Shown: positions 1 through 6,794 of the stretch, in pieces
Position numbering within the stretch: the stretch's first letter is position 1
How the letters are laid out: every line of letters begins with the position of its first letter
Assembly (NCBI GenBank): GCA_903930505.1
Contig: CAIYYQ010000440.1
Coordinates: forward strand, 1-6,834
DNA: 6,834 bases
Direction: 5' to 3'
Source of the DNA: Methanobacteriota archaeon
GTDB lineage: Archaea > Thermoplasmatota > E2 > DHVEG-1
Position numbers and translations under genes: made by a program
The notes under the pieces: generated by a model
What the model was told of the DNA's origin: nothing
Seen by the model: only the letters and a program-made list of their open reading frames with translations
The model's database searches: none

Positions 1-1098
1 ACGTTTTTCTTGTTCCGTAAGTATCTTATGTCTTTTCTCTATTTCATATTCGAGTTGTTCTAATTTTTCTTTCCATGCTTGAAGGTCTTGGACTTTTGAA
101 TTAAGAGTGTTTCGGTTTTTCATTAATTGTTCATGGAGTATATCTAATTCTTTTTTTCGTTGATCTAATATCTGCATATTTCTGTTAAAGTCATCTTGTC
201 TTCTTTTTACACCAAGCGGATCATGGAAAAAATCTGCTATTCGATGGGTAACTTTTTTTTGATTAACCGAAGAGGGTACACTTTCATCGTTTGCATCATC
301 ACTTTTTTGTTGAACAGATATTTTTGTATTGCTTGCATTCAAGGTTTTAACGTGGTCCAATTTTTTCTCCAGTCTCATATTTTTTCGTTCTAAATTTTGA
401 TCTTTTTTTTCTAACTCATTGAGTCGTTTATTGAGTATTTGGTATTTTTCTAATAGTATTTTATCCAGATCATGTTCTCTGGTTTTTTTCATCGGTTCAT
501 CTGCACCATAAATACGCTGAGTTTTTGGTTCATTTTTGTTGACATTTTGATATTTTTTATTTGTGAACATTAATTTTTTATCTTTCAGTTTGAATACCAT
601 TATACTGTCACTTTTTTCATTGATTTGATTAATAGGTCCTTGTCGCTGGTGGGCACCATTTTCATTTTTTTGGTATAGTGTATCATCATCCAGTTTAAAT
701 GTTTGTTTTTCAACCCGTTCATCTTCAAGGAACTGATATCCTAAAAGAAAAACATTTCCCACCATACCGTTTGCATCTTTGATTGGATAACCTCTCCAAG
801 ATATGAAATATTCTTTTTGATGTGATGTCTTCAAGGGTATAACCGTATCTTCGACCCGTCCGTTTTTGATAAGAGCATCAAACAACTGCCTCCAATTTTT
901 AACATAGTTTTTGGGTATTAGTACATCGCTTATTTTTTTCCCAGTTACCTCAGACCGTTTATAACCGGTGAGATACTGGCAATATTTGTTGAATTGAACT
1001 AATTCTTCGTTTCTATTTACACCCAATACAAATAACGAACAAGCAGGATTTGAACCGTAATTTATTTCTTTTTTCTCGATTTGAATCCTCTCCTCCAT
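1..1098 (-). CDS. PAS-domain protein with long coiled coil, C-terminus beyond the window
   Basis: The minus-strand frame is open from an ATG at 1098 to base 1, giving 366 residues with no stop, so the C-terminus is outside the window. Residues about 16-124 look like a PAS sensor domain: a strand with NEELVQFN, then KYCQYLTGYKRSEVTGKKIS, and later strands ending in GNVFLLGYQFLE. A polar linker follows. Residues about 205-253 and about 300-366 are rich in Lys, Glu, Gln and Leu with coiled-coil heptad character. No membrane segment or signal peptide is visible, so it is probably cytoplasmic. The PAS fold may bind a ligand or cofactor or mediate dimerisation; the output domain, if any, is not seen. 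An in-frame TGA lies at 1132-1134. A TTG at 1101 is an alternative start. No Shine-Dalgarno motif precedes the ATG; the only GGAGGAG lies just inside the gene. The PAS call is fairly firm, the role unknown. Confidence 0.8.
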   Translation of the reverse strand, partial: MEERIQIEKKEINYGSNPACSLFVLGVNRNEELVQFNKYCQYLTGYKRSEVTGKKISDVLIPKNYVKNWRQLFDALIKNGRVEDTVIPLKTSHQKEYFISWRGYPIKDANGMVGNVFLLGYQFLEDERVEKQTFKLDDDTLYQKNENGAHQRQGPINQINEKSDSIMVFKLKDKKLMFTNKKYQNVNKNEPKTQRIYGADEPMKKTREHDLDKILLEKYQILNKRLNELEKKDQNLERKNMRLEKKLDHVKTLNASNTKISVQQKSDDANDESVPSSVNQKKVTHRIADFFHDPLGVKRRQDDFNRNMQILDQRKKELDILHEQLMKNRNTLNSKVQDLQAWKEKLEQLEYEIEKRHKILTEQEKR

Positions 1099-1119
1099 CA
1101 ACGAAGAAACCCGGAATGG

Positions 1120-1129
1120 AAAATATTCT
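1120..1129 (-). promoter_or_regulatory. Candidate TATA box of the PAS gene
   Basis: On the minus strand AGAATATTTT is centred about 27 nt before the ATG at 1098. Transcription would then start at or next to the start codon, giving a leaderless mRNA. That agrees with the lack of a ribosome binding site. Other AT-rich candidates lie further up at 1156-1164 (ATTTTAAAG) and about 1252-1260 (TTTAAATAA), so the assignment is weak. Confidence 0.3.
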
Positions 1130-1266
1130 GCTCATTTATCTTAATAGTGTAGTTCCTTTAAAATTTTTGCTTTTTATTTTTTGAGTCGAAAAATGTACAA
1201 AAAAACAGCCAAAACATCGTATCGTATGCTGGGTTTCAGTATAGGTAACCCTTATTTAAAAAGTAG

Positions 1267-1286
1267 AAAAAAAGAATAAAAAAAAA
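1267..1286 (-). terminator. Oligo-T terminator of the sequon-rich protein gene
   Basis: Just after the TAA at 1295-1297 the minus strand carries a run of nine T and then a run of seven T, separated by ATTC. Short oligo-T tracts without a strong hairpin are the usual intrinsic termination signal in archaea. No stable stem precedes them. Confidence 0.55.
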
Positions 1287-1294
1287 TAGAATGA

Positions 1295-2074
1295 TTAATC
1301 TTCACCGTAGTGTGTCGATGCCTGGAAGTTAAAGTTTATTGTCCCTGCATGATCGCCACCAACAGCACCTGGAGGTACATTTATTGATATTTGAACCCAG
1401 ACGAAATCCGAGGCATTCCAATAGCTATTATCACCCGCACCCATTCCTCCACCATTCGCTTGATATGCATCATCAGTTAGTCCACTTAAATTCTGGGTAT
1501 ATTGTACATGTACACCGGTAACTTCATCTTCCCATGCGGTGAATATTGTTGTAGTAGTATTTGATGCATTGGTGAGCATTGTACCTACATTACCATCTCC
1601 ATGGGCAAGGATCCATGCGGTTGAACTAGCTGTATAGTAACTTGATCCATTGTTGTAGATAAAAACCGATGTGGGATCATCTTCTGCTTTTAAGCTTCCA
1701 TTTCCATGCAACCAAATCTGCATATAATCGCTTGTACCACTTGTATTTGAAACTGTCACATGAGTTAGATTAACTGCGAATCCTTCCTCGTTGACAATCG
1801 CAAACGCAGCAGTATATGTTTTATTTTCATTTGCAGCCCAATCTCCTAATTCAACACTGATTAATGCATTTGTTCCATTAGCACCACTGATGCGTAAGAC
1901 TCGTTTTCCGTCATCTGAAGAGTTATCTGATCCTACGAAACGGATATCAGCATTGCTCGGGTGAACAACACTATATGAAAACGTGACTTTGGTTGTTGCA
2001 TATTGCGTAGCCATAACGGTACTCAGAACGACTAAAAGCACCCCTAACAGTGTTAAACGTCTTTCTATCTTCAT
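1295..2074 (-). CDS. Secreted or membrane-anchored surface protein rich in N-glycosylation sequons
   Basis: About 259 residues from the ATG at 2074 (MKIERR). An in-frame GTG at 2083 would add three residues (MDG). The ATG is preferred because it puts a short basic stretch directly before the hydrophobic segment LTLLGVLLVVLSTVMA, a signal peptide or membrane anchor. The rest is predicted extracellular: rich in Thr, Ser, Asn and Gly, with alternating strand-like segments suggesting a beta-sandwich, and no cysteine. Eleven N-X-S/T sequons can be counted (Asn 54, 69, 87, 105, 113, 128, 145, 172, 175, 198, 223, numbered from the GTG start). The C-terminus (STHYGED) has no membrane helix. The family is not recognised; it resembles small archaeal surface or pilin-like proteins only in general build. 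It is monocistronic, with its own TATA box and T-tract. That it is real and exported is likely; its role is unknown. Confidence 0.82.
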   Translation of the reverse strand: MKIERRLTLLGVLLVVLSTVMATQYATTKVTFSYSVVHPSNADIRFVGSDNSSDDGKRVLRISGANGTNALISVELGDWAANENKTYTAAFAIVNEEGFAVNLTHVTVSNTSGTSDYMQIWLHGNGSLKAEDDPTSVFIYNNGSSYYTASSTAWILAHGDGNVGTMLTNASNTTTTIFTAWEDEVTGVHVQYTQNLSGLTDDAYQANGGGMGAGDNSYWNASDFVWVQISINVPPGAVGGDHAGTINFNFQASTHYGED

Positions 2075-2130
2075 CCCATCCACATCCCAATTCCATTAAT
2101 CCCAGTTACAAATTAGAATGAAAATACCCC

Positions 2131-2140
2131 TATATAAAAG
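2131..2140 (-). promoter_or_regulatory. TATA box of the sequon-rich surface protein gene
   Basis: The minus strand reads CTTTTATATA, close to the archaeal TATA consensus, with an A-rich stretch just upstream where a BRE would lie. A start site about 25 nt downstream falls near 2110, giving a leader of roughly 35 nt before the ATG at 2074. This is the clearest promoter in the window. Confidence 0.65.
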
Positions 2141-2275
2141 TATTTGTTTTTGATGATGTACAGATATAACCTCAATGTTTCTTTAGATATGTTACTTCTG
2201 ATGAGCGAGACTCTATTGATTAGATGATTTGCATGAAATTGTGAATTCTTTGATAATGATGTATGTGTCTTATCC

Positions 2276-2315
2276 AAAAAAGAAGAAAAAAAAACGAACT
2301 TGATTTTTAAATCAA
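2276..2315 (-). terminator. Hairpin plus oligo-T terminator of the C25-like peptidase gene
   Basis: Eleven bases beyond the TAA at 2326-2328 is a perfect 7-bp inverted repeat (TTGATTT / AAATCAA, 2300-2315) with a 2-nt centre. On the minus strand it is followed by nine T (2294-2286), TTCTTC-like sequence and more T. The stem is AT-rich and weak, but with the T-tract the element fits an intrinsic terminator. The rest of the 2084-2325 gap, apart from the TATA box at 2131-2140, shows nothing I can name. Confidence 0.6.
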
Positions 2316-2325
2316 AGAAATCGAA

Positions 2326-5226
2326 TTAATTATTCCCCGGTATATAGGGAACAAAGGCAGGATCCCCATACAAGGTATATTCCTGAAATGACATGAATTT
2401 GTTGTCAAGACGAAAATCTAAACCAGATGCATCTTTTTGAGCAGTCTTCTGGAACTGTTGGGCATCAATATCTTGAAATCCTGTTATGACGAGCGGTGGT
2501 GACCACCAGACTTTCCATGAAGCATCAGACGGAAGATAATCGTTTCGTGCTTTCCTGAATGCTTCTCCGATACTCAGGTCACTGTTTTCTTTGAGATTAC
2601 TGCAGATATCCTCATAGATTTTAAATCCGAAATGCAGATCCGGATAATTTCCTTTCTTCGCATCACGATTTGCTTTCAGGTAACGCAATAGAGTCTGTCC
2701 AGGAAAATCGTATTTTGTTTGTTTTGGTTCAAGGTACCCACCTGCGATATTTGAGCTTGTTGTTGAAGCGATCACACAATTTGCTCCAGAATGAAGATAC
2801 GCCTGTGTGATGACTTGTGTGGGGTACATCCCATCAAGTTTCCCGCAGATACAGCTTTCAATGAAGAGAAACGATGGCCCAAGGTTCATGTTTTCCACAT
2901 TTCGTGTGCTATAATATCCATGGTCACTGAGGGATAAACCTGGTCCATATCCCATGATTGTCGCGATTTTTGAAAGGATTTTTGGAAGAATCCCGTTGGG
3001 AAGTCCAAGTCCGAGTTTATACATACCAACATCCCCCATACCAAACATATGTTGATTTCCATGGGCATTAGCAAGGATAAAGTTACTGTTTTCTTGGATT
3101 TCTTTACCGTTTACTACATCTGTACCCACATCGTTTTTCAGTTGTCGTTCTGAAAGAAGAAGCATATTAAGTAGATTTGCTTTTTTGAGTTTCGTAATAG
3201 CATCGTTACTGAATCCTTGATACGCGGCTTTGTTTTCTCGTACATATTCTGTGGTGAAACCGAGGGGTTCTAATACTGTTTTCTGCAGCGTTAATCCATT
3301 GAGATACGATGCACCTGTTTCCATCTTCATGGGTTCTCCCCGGCGGATTAAATTAAGTATTTCACCAAAAATTTTATAGCGAAGGAATGGTTTTTGAAAA
3401 TCGTTTCCTCCGCCCATTTGAACGACAGCGTTGTTTTTCCATTCTCCCATATTATCAATGATACCGTTGTAGAAGACGGTTCGTGCGATGAGTGCGCTTG
3501 CATCCTGGGCATCCCAGCCAGTGATCCGTCCGACGATGTTTTCCTGAAATGGATACTGCGTATAGAGATCAGGTGCTTGACTGGTCCAATCCCCGGGGTT
3601 CGGATCAATGTTTCCGTAGATGAAATCACTGGGGACACCTCCACCGAAATAATAAGAGACATCCTCAACAGGAAAAATAGGATCAACGGAGCTATCATAT
3701 ATTAGCTGGGGGAGCATTGTTCCATCGCCAACAAGTGTAACATACAGTGGGGTTTTTTCATAGTATTTCTGGAGGTTTTCGACATCGCGTTCTTTTTCTA
3801 AAGAAATACCAGCAAGATTAGCGAGTAATTGATTAATCTCATCATGAATCCTAAAAACATGATCATTAAATGCACCAGTAAGTACTGGGTTTCTACATGG
3901 CGAAAAGAATCCGGGAGATGGTTTTCCCATATAGAGGACGTCATCGTCTGCTGCGTAGGCGAAATCTGGTTTTCCAAATACGATTCCTTTGTGATATGCA
4001 GTAAGATATGGTGCAAGACTGGAAAGATCTTTCATCATTGGGTACAGTGGATCACTGAGTTTTTCAACGATTATTTCTGCTTTTACTTCGCCTTCGTTGC
4101 TTGCAAGCCAGCTTGGGTTAGCAGTCACTTGATATTCGATGCCTCCACGGTCGTATAGCACGGTTTCGCTGTAGGTAGCATCTTCAATGATATGTCCTTG
4201 GGCATCTCGTACGGGGATGCCTCCTGCGTTGGTCCCTCCCGCGTAGACCTCAAAGCTTTCTAGCCCTGAAGGAGCATTTGGGATTTGTCCAGGGACTGGA
4301 CCGCAGGCAAAATTGACGGCATCTCCAAGTTCATCGACGTTTTCAGTATTAAGGTTGATTCCTTTGAATTTGACTAATGCGTATTTATAGTCTTTTGGGA
4401 TCGTGAATGTTCCAACGACATTATCCTGTTTTTTAAAAGATTTAAAAAGCTCGGTGGATGCTTTTGTCGTCATTTTTTTAGGCCCTAAAACATATTTTTC
4501 GCTTGCTAACACCTCTGGGGGCCATGCATCACGAGGATTGGTGATGGTAAGATAGGTAACAACATTGAATTTTTCTCGTACCAAGGTGGTGGTTGCATTG
4601 ACAATTTGGTCAACGGTGGTTAACGTAAGGGTTTTTCCGTATCCGCTGAGTGTGTCGCCACATTGGATTGTTTTGGTAACGCCAAGATCTGTGAAAAGCT
4701 GCCTTATAGAATTATCAATTTCATTTGTGACAATAACTGGTATACTCAGATACGACGCAATTGGAGCGCCTAGTACTCCAAGGTTGTATCCTTCTTCGGT
4801 TTGCGGGATAAGAAGAACAGTATCGCTATGTGTCCAATAGGTTTTTGCGATCTCCATAGACCATTCTTTTGGGGATTTCGAAGAGTCAAGATACAGGTAG
4901 TTTTCTTCAGGGATTTCATCCATTGCACTGATGACCGCACGAGAAGGACTGGTAAAATTAGAAACATACATAGGTATAATCTGCTGGTTTTTTTCGCTGT
5001 TATAGTGGACCGCAAGGGGTGTGGCGATGAGTGCATAGAATGGGGATTGATCTGATACGACAATTCCTGCTGGAATCTGAGTAAGTGTTCCGTAACTATT
5101 GAAAAAATCGTTCATTTCAAGAGATTGTGATTTGAGTGATTCTGGTACCCATGTGTAGACTCCTAATACGGTGATAAGAATAACTATGATTCCTACGGCG
5201 ATGATGATTTTATCGTTTTTTCTCAT
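2326..5226 (-). CDS. Membrane-anchored C25 (gingipain-like) cysteine peptidase with cell-wall-binding-repeat-like N-terminus
   Basis: The 966-residue product starts with MRKNDK and one hydrophobic helix (about 7-25), an uncleaved anchor or signal peptide, so the rest should face outward. Residues about 115-215 resemble cell-wall-binding repeat 2: GAPIASYLSIPVIVTNEID, then DLGVTKTIQCGD. Residues about 270-390 look like an inserted beta-rich domain. The C25-type (clan CD) peptidase region spans about 490-960: LYVTLVGDG (494-502), NIVGRITG (563-570), strand plus His-Gly in FILANAHGN (His722), FLFIESCICG (Cys792, with Cys794 nearby), SGANCVIASTTSS (813-825), and the C-terminal LYGDPAFVPY. His722 and Cys792 are the proposed catalytic dyad, by comparison with His211/Cys244 of gingipain R. 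The 70-residue spacing is wide, and a second His-Gly (His769) lies between them. No Por-type secretion domain is present. The expected role is cleavage of external proteins; cleavage specificity cannot be read from the sequence. Confidence 0.85.
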   Translation of the reverse strand: MRKNDKIIIAVGIIVILITVLGVYTWVPESLKSQSLEMNDFFNSYGTLTQIPAGIVVSDQSPFYALIATPLAVHYNSEKNQQIIPMYVSNFTSPSRAVISAMDEIPEENYLYLDSSKSPKEWSMEIAKTYWTHSDTVLLIPQTEEGYNLGVLGAPIASYLSIPVIVTNEIDNSIRQLFTDLGVTKTIQCGDTLSGYGKTLTLTTVDQIVNATTTLVREKFNVVTYLTITNPRDAWPPEVLASEKYVLGPKKMTTKASTELFKSFKKQDNVVGTFTIPKDYKYALVKFKGINLNTENVDELGDAVNFACGPVPGQIPNAPSGLESFEVYAGGTNAGGIPVRDAQGHIIEDATYSETVLYDRGGIEYQVTANPSWLASNEGEVKAEIIVEKLSDPLYPMMKDLSSLAPYLTAYHKGIVFGKPDFAYAADDDVLYMGKPSPGFFSPCRNPVLTGAFNDHVFRIHDEINQLLANLAGISLEKERDVENLQKYYEKTPLYVTLVGDGTMLPQLIYDSSVDPIFPVEDVSYYFGGGVPSDFIYGNIDPNPGDWTSQAPDLYTQYPFQENIVGRITGWDAQDASALIARTVFYNGIIDNMGEWKNNAVVQMGGGNDFQKPFLRYKIFGEILNLIRRGEPMKMETGASYLNGLTLQKTVLEPLGFTTEYVRENKAAYQGFSNDAITKLKKANLLNMLLLSERQLKNDVGTDVVNGKEIQENSNFILANAHGNQHMFGMGDVGMYKLGLGLPNGILPKILSKIATIMGYGPGLSLSDHGYYSTRNVENMNLGPSFLFIESCICGKLDGMYPTQVITQAYLHSGANCVIASTTSSNIAGGYLEPKQTKYDFPGQTLLRYLKANRDAKKGNYPDLHFGFKIYEDICSNLKENSDLSIGEAFRKARNDYLPSDASWKVWWSPPLVITGFQDIDAQQFQKTAQKDASGLDFRLDNKFMSFQEYTLYGDPAFVPYIPGNN

Positions 5227-5288
5227 TATGTATCCCCGAAACAGTAAACAAACGTTTTCAGATGTATTAGTACTATATTCTCATTTTT

Positions 5289-5300
5289 CTATATAATACT
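5289..5300 (-). promoter_or_regulatory. Candidate TATA box of the C25-like peptidase gene
   Basis: The minus strand reads AGTATTATATAG. A start site about 25 nt downstream would lie near 5270, giving a leader of about 40 nt. A second AT-rich box is close by (GAATATAGTA, 5271-5280). GGGGATA lies a few bases before the ATG and may be a weak ribosome binding site. The divergent gap 5227-5462 must hold promoters for both directions. Confidence 0.4.
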
Positions 5301-5380
5301 TTCTATTATTATAAAGAATTTCATATAGAATACAACCATATTCATTCAATGAGAGTCTCACCTATTTTACTTCGAATGCG

Positions 5381-5391
5381 TTGATAAAAAG
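5381..5391 (+). promoter_or_regulatory. Candidate TATA box of the prefoldin operon
   Basis: TTGATAAAAAG lies about 75 nt before the prefoldin ATG. A start site near 5411 would give a leader of about 50 nt carrying the ribosome binding site. TTATAAAG at 5309-5316 is an alternative with a much longer leader. Neither match is strong. Confidence 0.25.
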
Positions 5392-5449
5392 AAAGGCATA
5401 TGTTTAAGAATGGAATTGTGCATTACCGAAGACAGATTCCAAAACATAT

Positions 5450-5458
5450 GGAGAAGAG
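5450..5458 (+). promoter_or_regulatory. Ribosome binding site deciding the prefoldin start
   Basis: GGAGAAGAG begins 13 nt before the ATG at 5463; GGAG is followed by 9 nt to the start codon. This supports 5463 over the upstream in-frame ATGs at 5400 and 5448, neither of which has a comparable motif ahead of it. Confidence 0.6.
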
Positions 5459-5462
5459 ACGT

Positions 5463-5837
5463 ATGGCAGAAAATGAACTACCACCACAACTTCAGGATCA
5501 GATAAACAGATTGCAGCAGTTAAGATCTCAAGTGCAGATGATTGTTCAACAGCGACAGCAAATCGAATTGAAACTTCGAGAAATCGATGAAGCATTAGAA
5601 GAATTAGAAAAAACGGATGAAAAAACCCCTATTTACAAAAGCGTCGGTGCAGTACTGATAAAAACAAAAGGAAAAAGCGAGATACAAAGTGAATTGAAAA
5701 CAGACAAGGAATCCTTGGAATTGCGTAAAACTACATTGGATAAACAAGAAGGAAGAAGTCGAGAAAAACTCAACGAGATGCAAAGTAAAGTACAAAACGC
5801 TTTAAGCGGGTCACATAAGTCGGATGCCTCTGAATGA
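5463..5837 (+). CDS. pfdB: Prefoldin beta subunit
   Basis: This 124-residue protein has the archaeal prefoldin beta pattern. It begins MAENELPPQLQDQ, runs as a Gln-rich coiled-coil helix (about 5-50), then a beta-hairpin region with the diagnostic PIYKSVGAVLIKTKG (56-70), then a second helix with LELRKTTLDKQE (85-96). Two alpha and four beta subunits form the jellyfish-shaped hexamer that holds unfolded protein and passes it to the thermosome in the cytoplasm. The frame is open back to an ATG at 5400, adding 21 residues, but the family N-terminus and the GGAGAAGAG site both favour 5463. Its stop overlaps the start of the next gene (ATGA, 5834-5837), so the two are probably cotranscribed and translationally coupled. 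In many archaea this gene follows those for ribosomal protein L37Ae, RpoP and Pcc1; none is present here, where the upstream neighbour is the divergent C25-like gene. Confidence 0.95.
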   Translation: MAENELPPQLQDQINRLQQLRSQVQMIVQQRQQIELKLREIDEALEELEKTDEKTPIYKSVGAVLIKTKGKSEIQSELKTDKESLELRKTTLDKQEGRSREKLNEMQSKVQNALSGSHKSDASE

Positions 5838-6139
5838 AACAAAAAATCATTTCTCTTGAAAAAAATTCAAAAACCCGTTTGCTCAGCATCATTTTTCTCA
5901 TCATAGGGATATGCCTGCTTGCAGCATTTCTCCTGTTTCAGCTGTTTTCCATGTTCCCTGTCCAATCAAAGATTATTCTAGCGTTTTCAATACTTTTTTT
6001 CGGAGGCGCTGGCATCCTGTATTTTTTTCATACCCAATTTGGAAAACTGGCACAGATTGCAAAAGAAGTTGAGAACGGCAATTACGATTCCCCTGACTGT
6101 GGGGATTCTGTTGAAGAGACACAGTCGTTGGAAAAATAA
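5834..6139 (+). CDS. Small two-helix membrane protein, function unknown
   Basis: The 101-residue product has a short basic N-terminus (MKQKIISLEKNSKTR), a first hydrophobic helix at about 16-38, a short loop with MFPVQSK, a second helix at about 46-66, and a polar, acidic C-terminal tail. By the positive-inside rule both ends are probably cytoplasmic. The stretch after helix 2, FGKLAQIAKEVENGNYDS, recalls the start of HAMP linkers in sensor proteins (a helix ending in NGNY or GDY), but no signalling domain follows and the match may be chance. It overlaps the prefoldin stop codon by ATGA, which makes a shared transcript likely and strongly supports it as a real gene. I do not recognise the family; it is not the DUF3194-type protein sometimes found after archaeal prefoldin beta. 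Confidence 0.75.
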   Translation: MKQKIISLEKNSKTRLLSIIFLIIGICLLAAFLLFQLFSMFPVQSKIILAFSILFFGGAGILYFFHTQFGKLAQIAKEVENGNYDSPDCGDSVEETQSLEK

Positions 6140-6154
6140 TAGATTAGGTTCCAA
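6128..6154. other. Inverted repeat across the convergent gene ends
   Basis: TTGGAA (6128-6133) and TTCCAA (6149-6154) form a 6-bp inverted repeat with a 15-nt loop. It spans the last codons of the membrane protein and of the convergent cis-prenyltransferase, which are separated by only four bases. It could be a small bidirectional termination or mRNA-end structure, but the loop is large and no good T-tract follows on either strand. Confidence 0.25.
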
Positions 6155-6794
6155 AGCGTCTTCGTCTATTTTGATACGTTTGTATAGCCTTTAAAAAATC
6201 TCTTTTTTGAAGAGCAGGCCAGTATACATCTGAGAAATATAATTCAGAGTATGCAAGTTGCCATAAAAGGAAATTCGAGATACGTTCTTCTCCTGATGTT
6301 CTTAGGATGAGATCAGGATCTGGCAGTCCGTTTGTGTACAGGTACGATGACATCGTTGATTCTGAGATGTCTTGAATTGTGAGACGGTTTTCTTTCACAT
6401 CGTTTGCAATGCGCTGGATCGCATGCAGGATCTCTTCACGTCCACCGTACGCTAATGCGATGTTAAATGAATACCTCGTATAATCTTTCGTCAAATCCAT
6501 GATTTCCTGTGCAGATTGTTGAATATCCAGTGGAAGGGTTTCCAGATGCCCGATGATTCGTACGCGCACGTTATTCTTATGGATCCGTGAGTCGTTTTTT
6601 GCTTTATCCAACTCTTCTTTACAAAGCGTCATCAGTGTTTGTATCTCTTTTGTGCTTCTTGAGAAGTTTTCTGTGGAAAACGCATAGACGGTCAGTACTT
6701 CTATCTTTAGTTCAAAGCACCATTCAAGGACATCTTCGAGTTTTTCTTTTCCGAATATATGTCCTGCTTCTGGCGAGAGAGTGAATGAAGGTAG
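6144..6794 (-). CDS. uppS: cis-prenyltransferase (polyprenyl diphosphate synthase), 5' end missing or broken
   Basis: Read from just after an in-frame TAA at 6795-6797, 216 residues are open, and family similarity begins around LSPEAGHIFGKEKLE (6-20). Conserved blocks follow: LTVYAFSTENFSRS (34-47), YGGREE (116-121), DPDLILRTSGEERISNF (159-175), LLWQLAYSELYF, and RRRRFG near the end (210-215). These form the isopentenyl-diphosphate binding and chain-elongation site of the UppS/dolichyl family. In archaea the product is the polyprenyl carrier for N-glycosylation, made at the inner membrane face. Family members have about 230-260 residues. The N-terminal block with the catalytic Asp (MDGNRR), which should sit about 12 residues before GH, is absent in all three minus-strand frames. 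Starting at the first ATG (6632) would discard conserved sequence and is unlikely to be right. The gene is either disrupted or cut by a faulty contig end. Confidence 0.88.
   Translation of the reverse strand, partial: LPSFTLSPEAGHIFGKEKLEDVLEWCFELKIEVLTVYAFSTENFSRSTKEIQTLMTLCKEELDKAKNDSRIHKNNVRVRIIGHLETLPLDIQQSAQEIMDLTKDYTRYSFNIALAYGGREEILHAIQRIANDVKENRLTIQDISESTMSSYLYTNGLPDPDLILRTSGEERISNFLLWQLAYSELYFSDVYWPALQKRDFLKAIQTYQNRRRRFGT

Noticed and set aside
196..393. 65-codon plus-strand frame
   Set aside because: It is antisense to the coiled-coil part of the PAS gene. Its Phe/Leu-rich look comes from the complement of Lys/Glu codons.
1231..1251. Inverted repeat GGGTT / AACCC between the PAS gene and the surface protein gene
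   Set aside because: Only a 5-bp stem with an 11-nt loop; not adjacent to a T-tract in the right order and not clearly an operator.
3348..4158. Open frames of 70-116 codons on both strands inside the C25-like gene
   Set aside because: They lie wholly within a long, well-supported coding region, have no family resemblance and no translation signals; they are shadows.
5400..5462. N-terminal extension of prefoldin beta from the ATG at 5400 (21 extra residues)
   Set aside because: The extension (starting MFKNGIVHYR) does not resemble the family N-terminus, and GGAGAAGAG is placed for the ATG at 5463.
5227..5462. Possible small gene (Pcc1 or ribosomal protein) between the divergent genes
   Set aside because: The gap is too short, AT-rich and lacks an open frame with matching motifs; it looks like promoter sequence.
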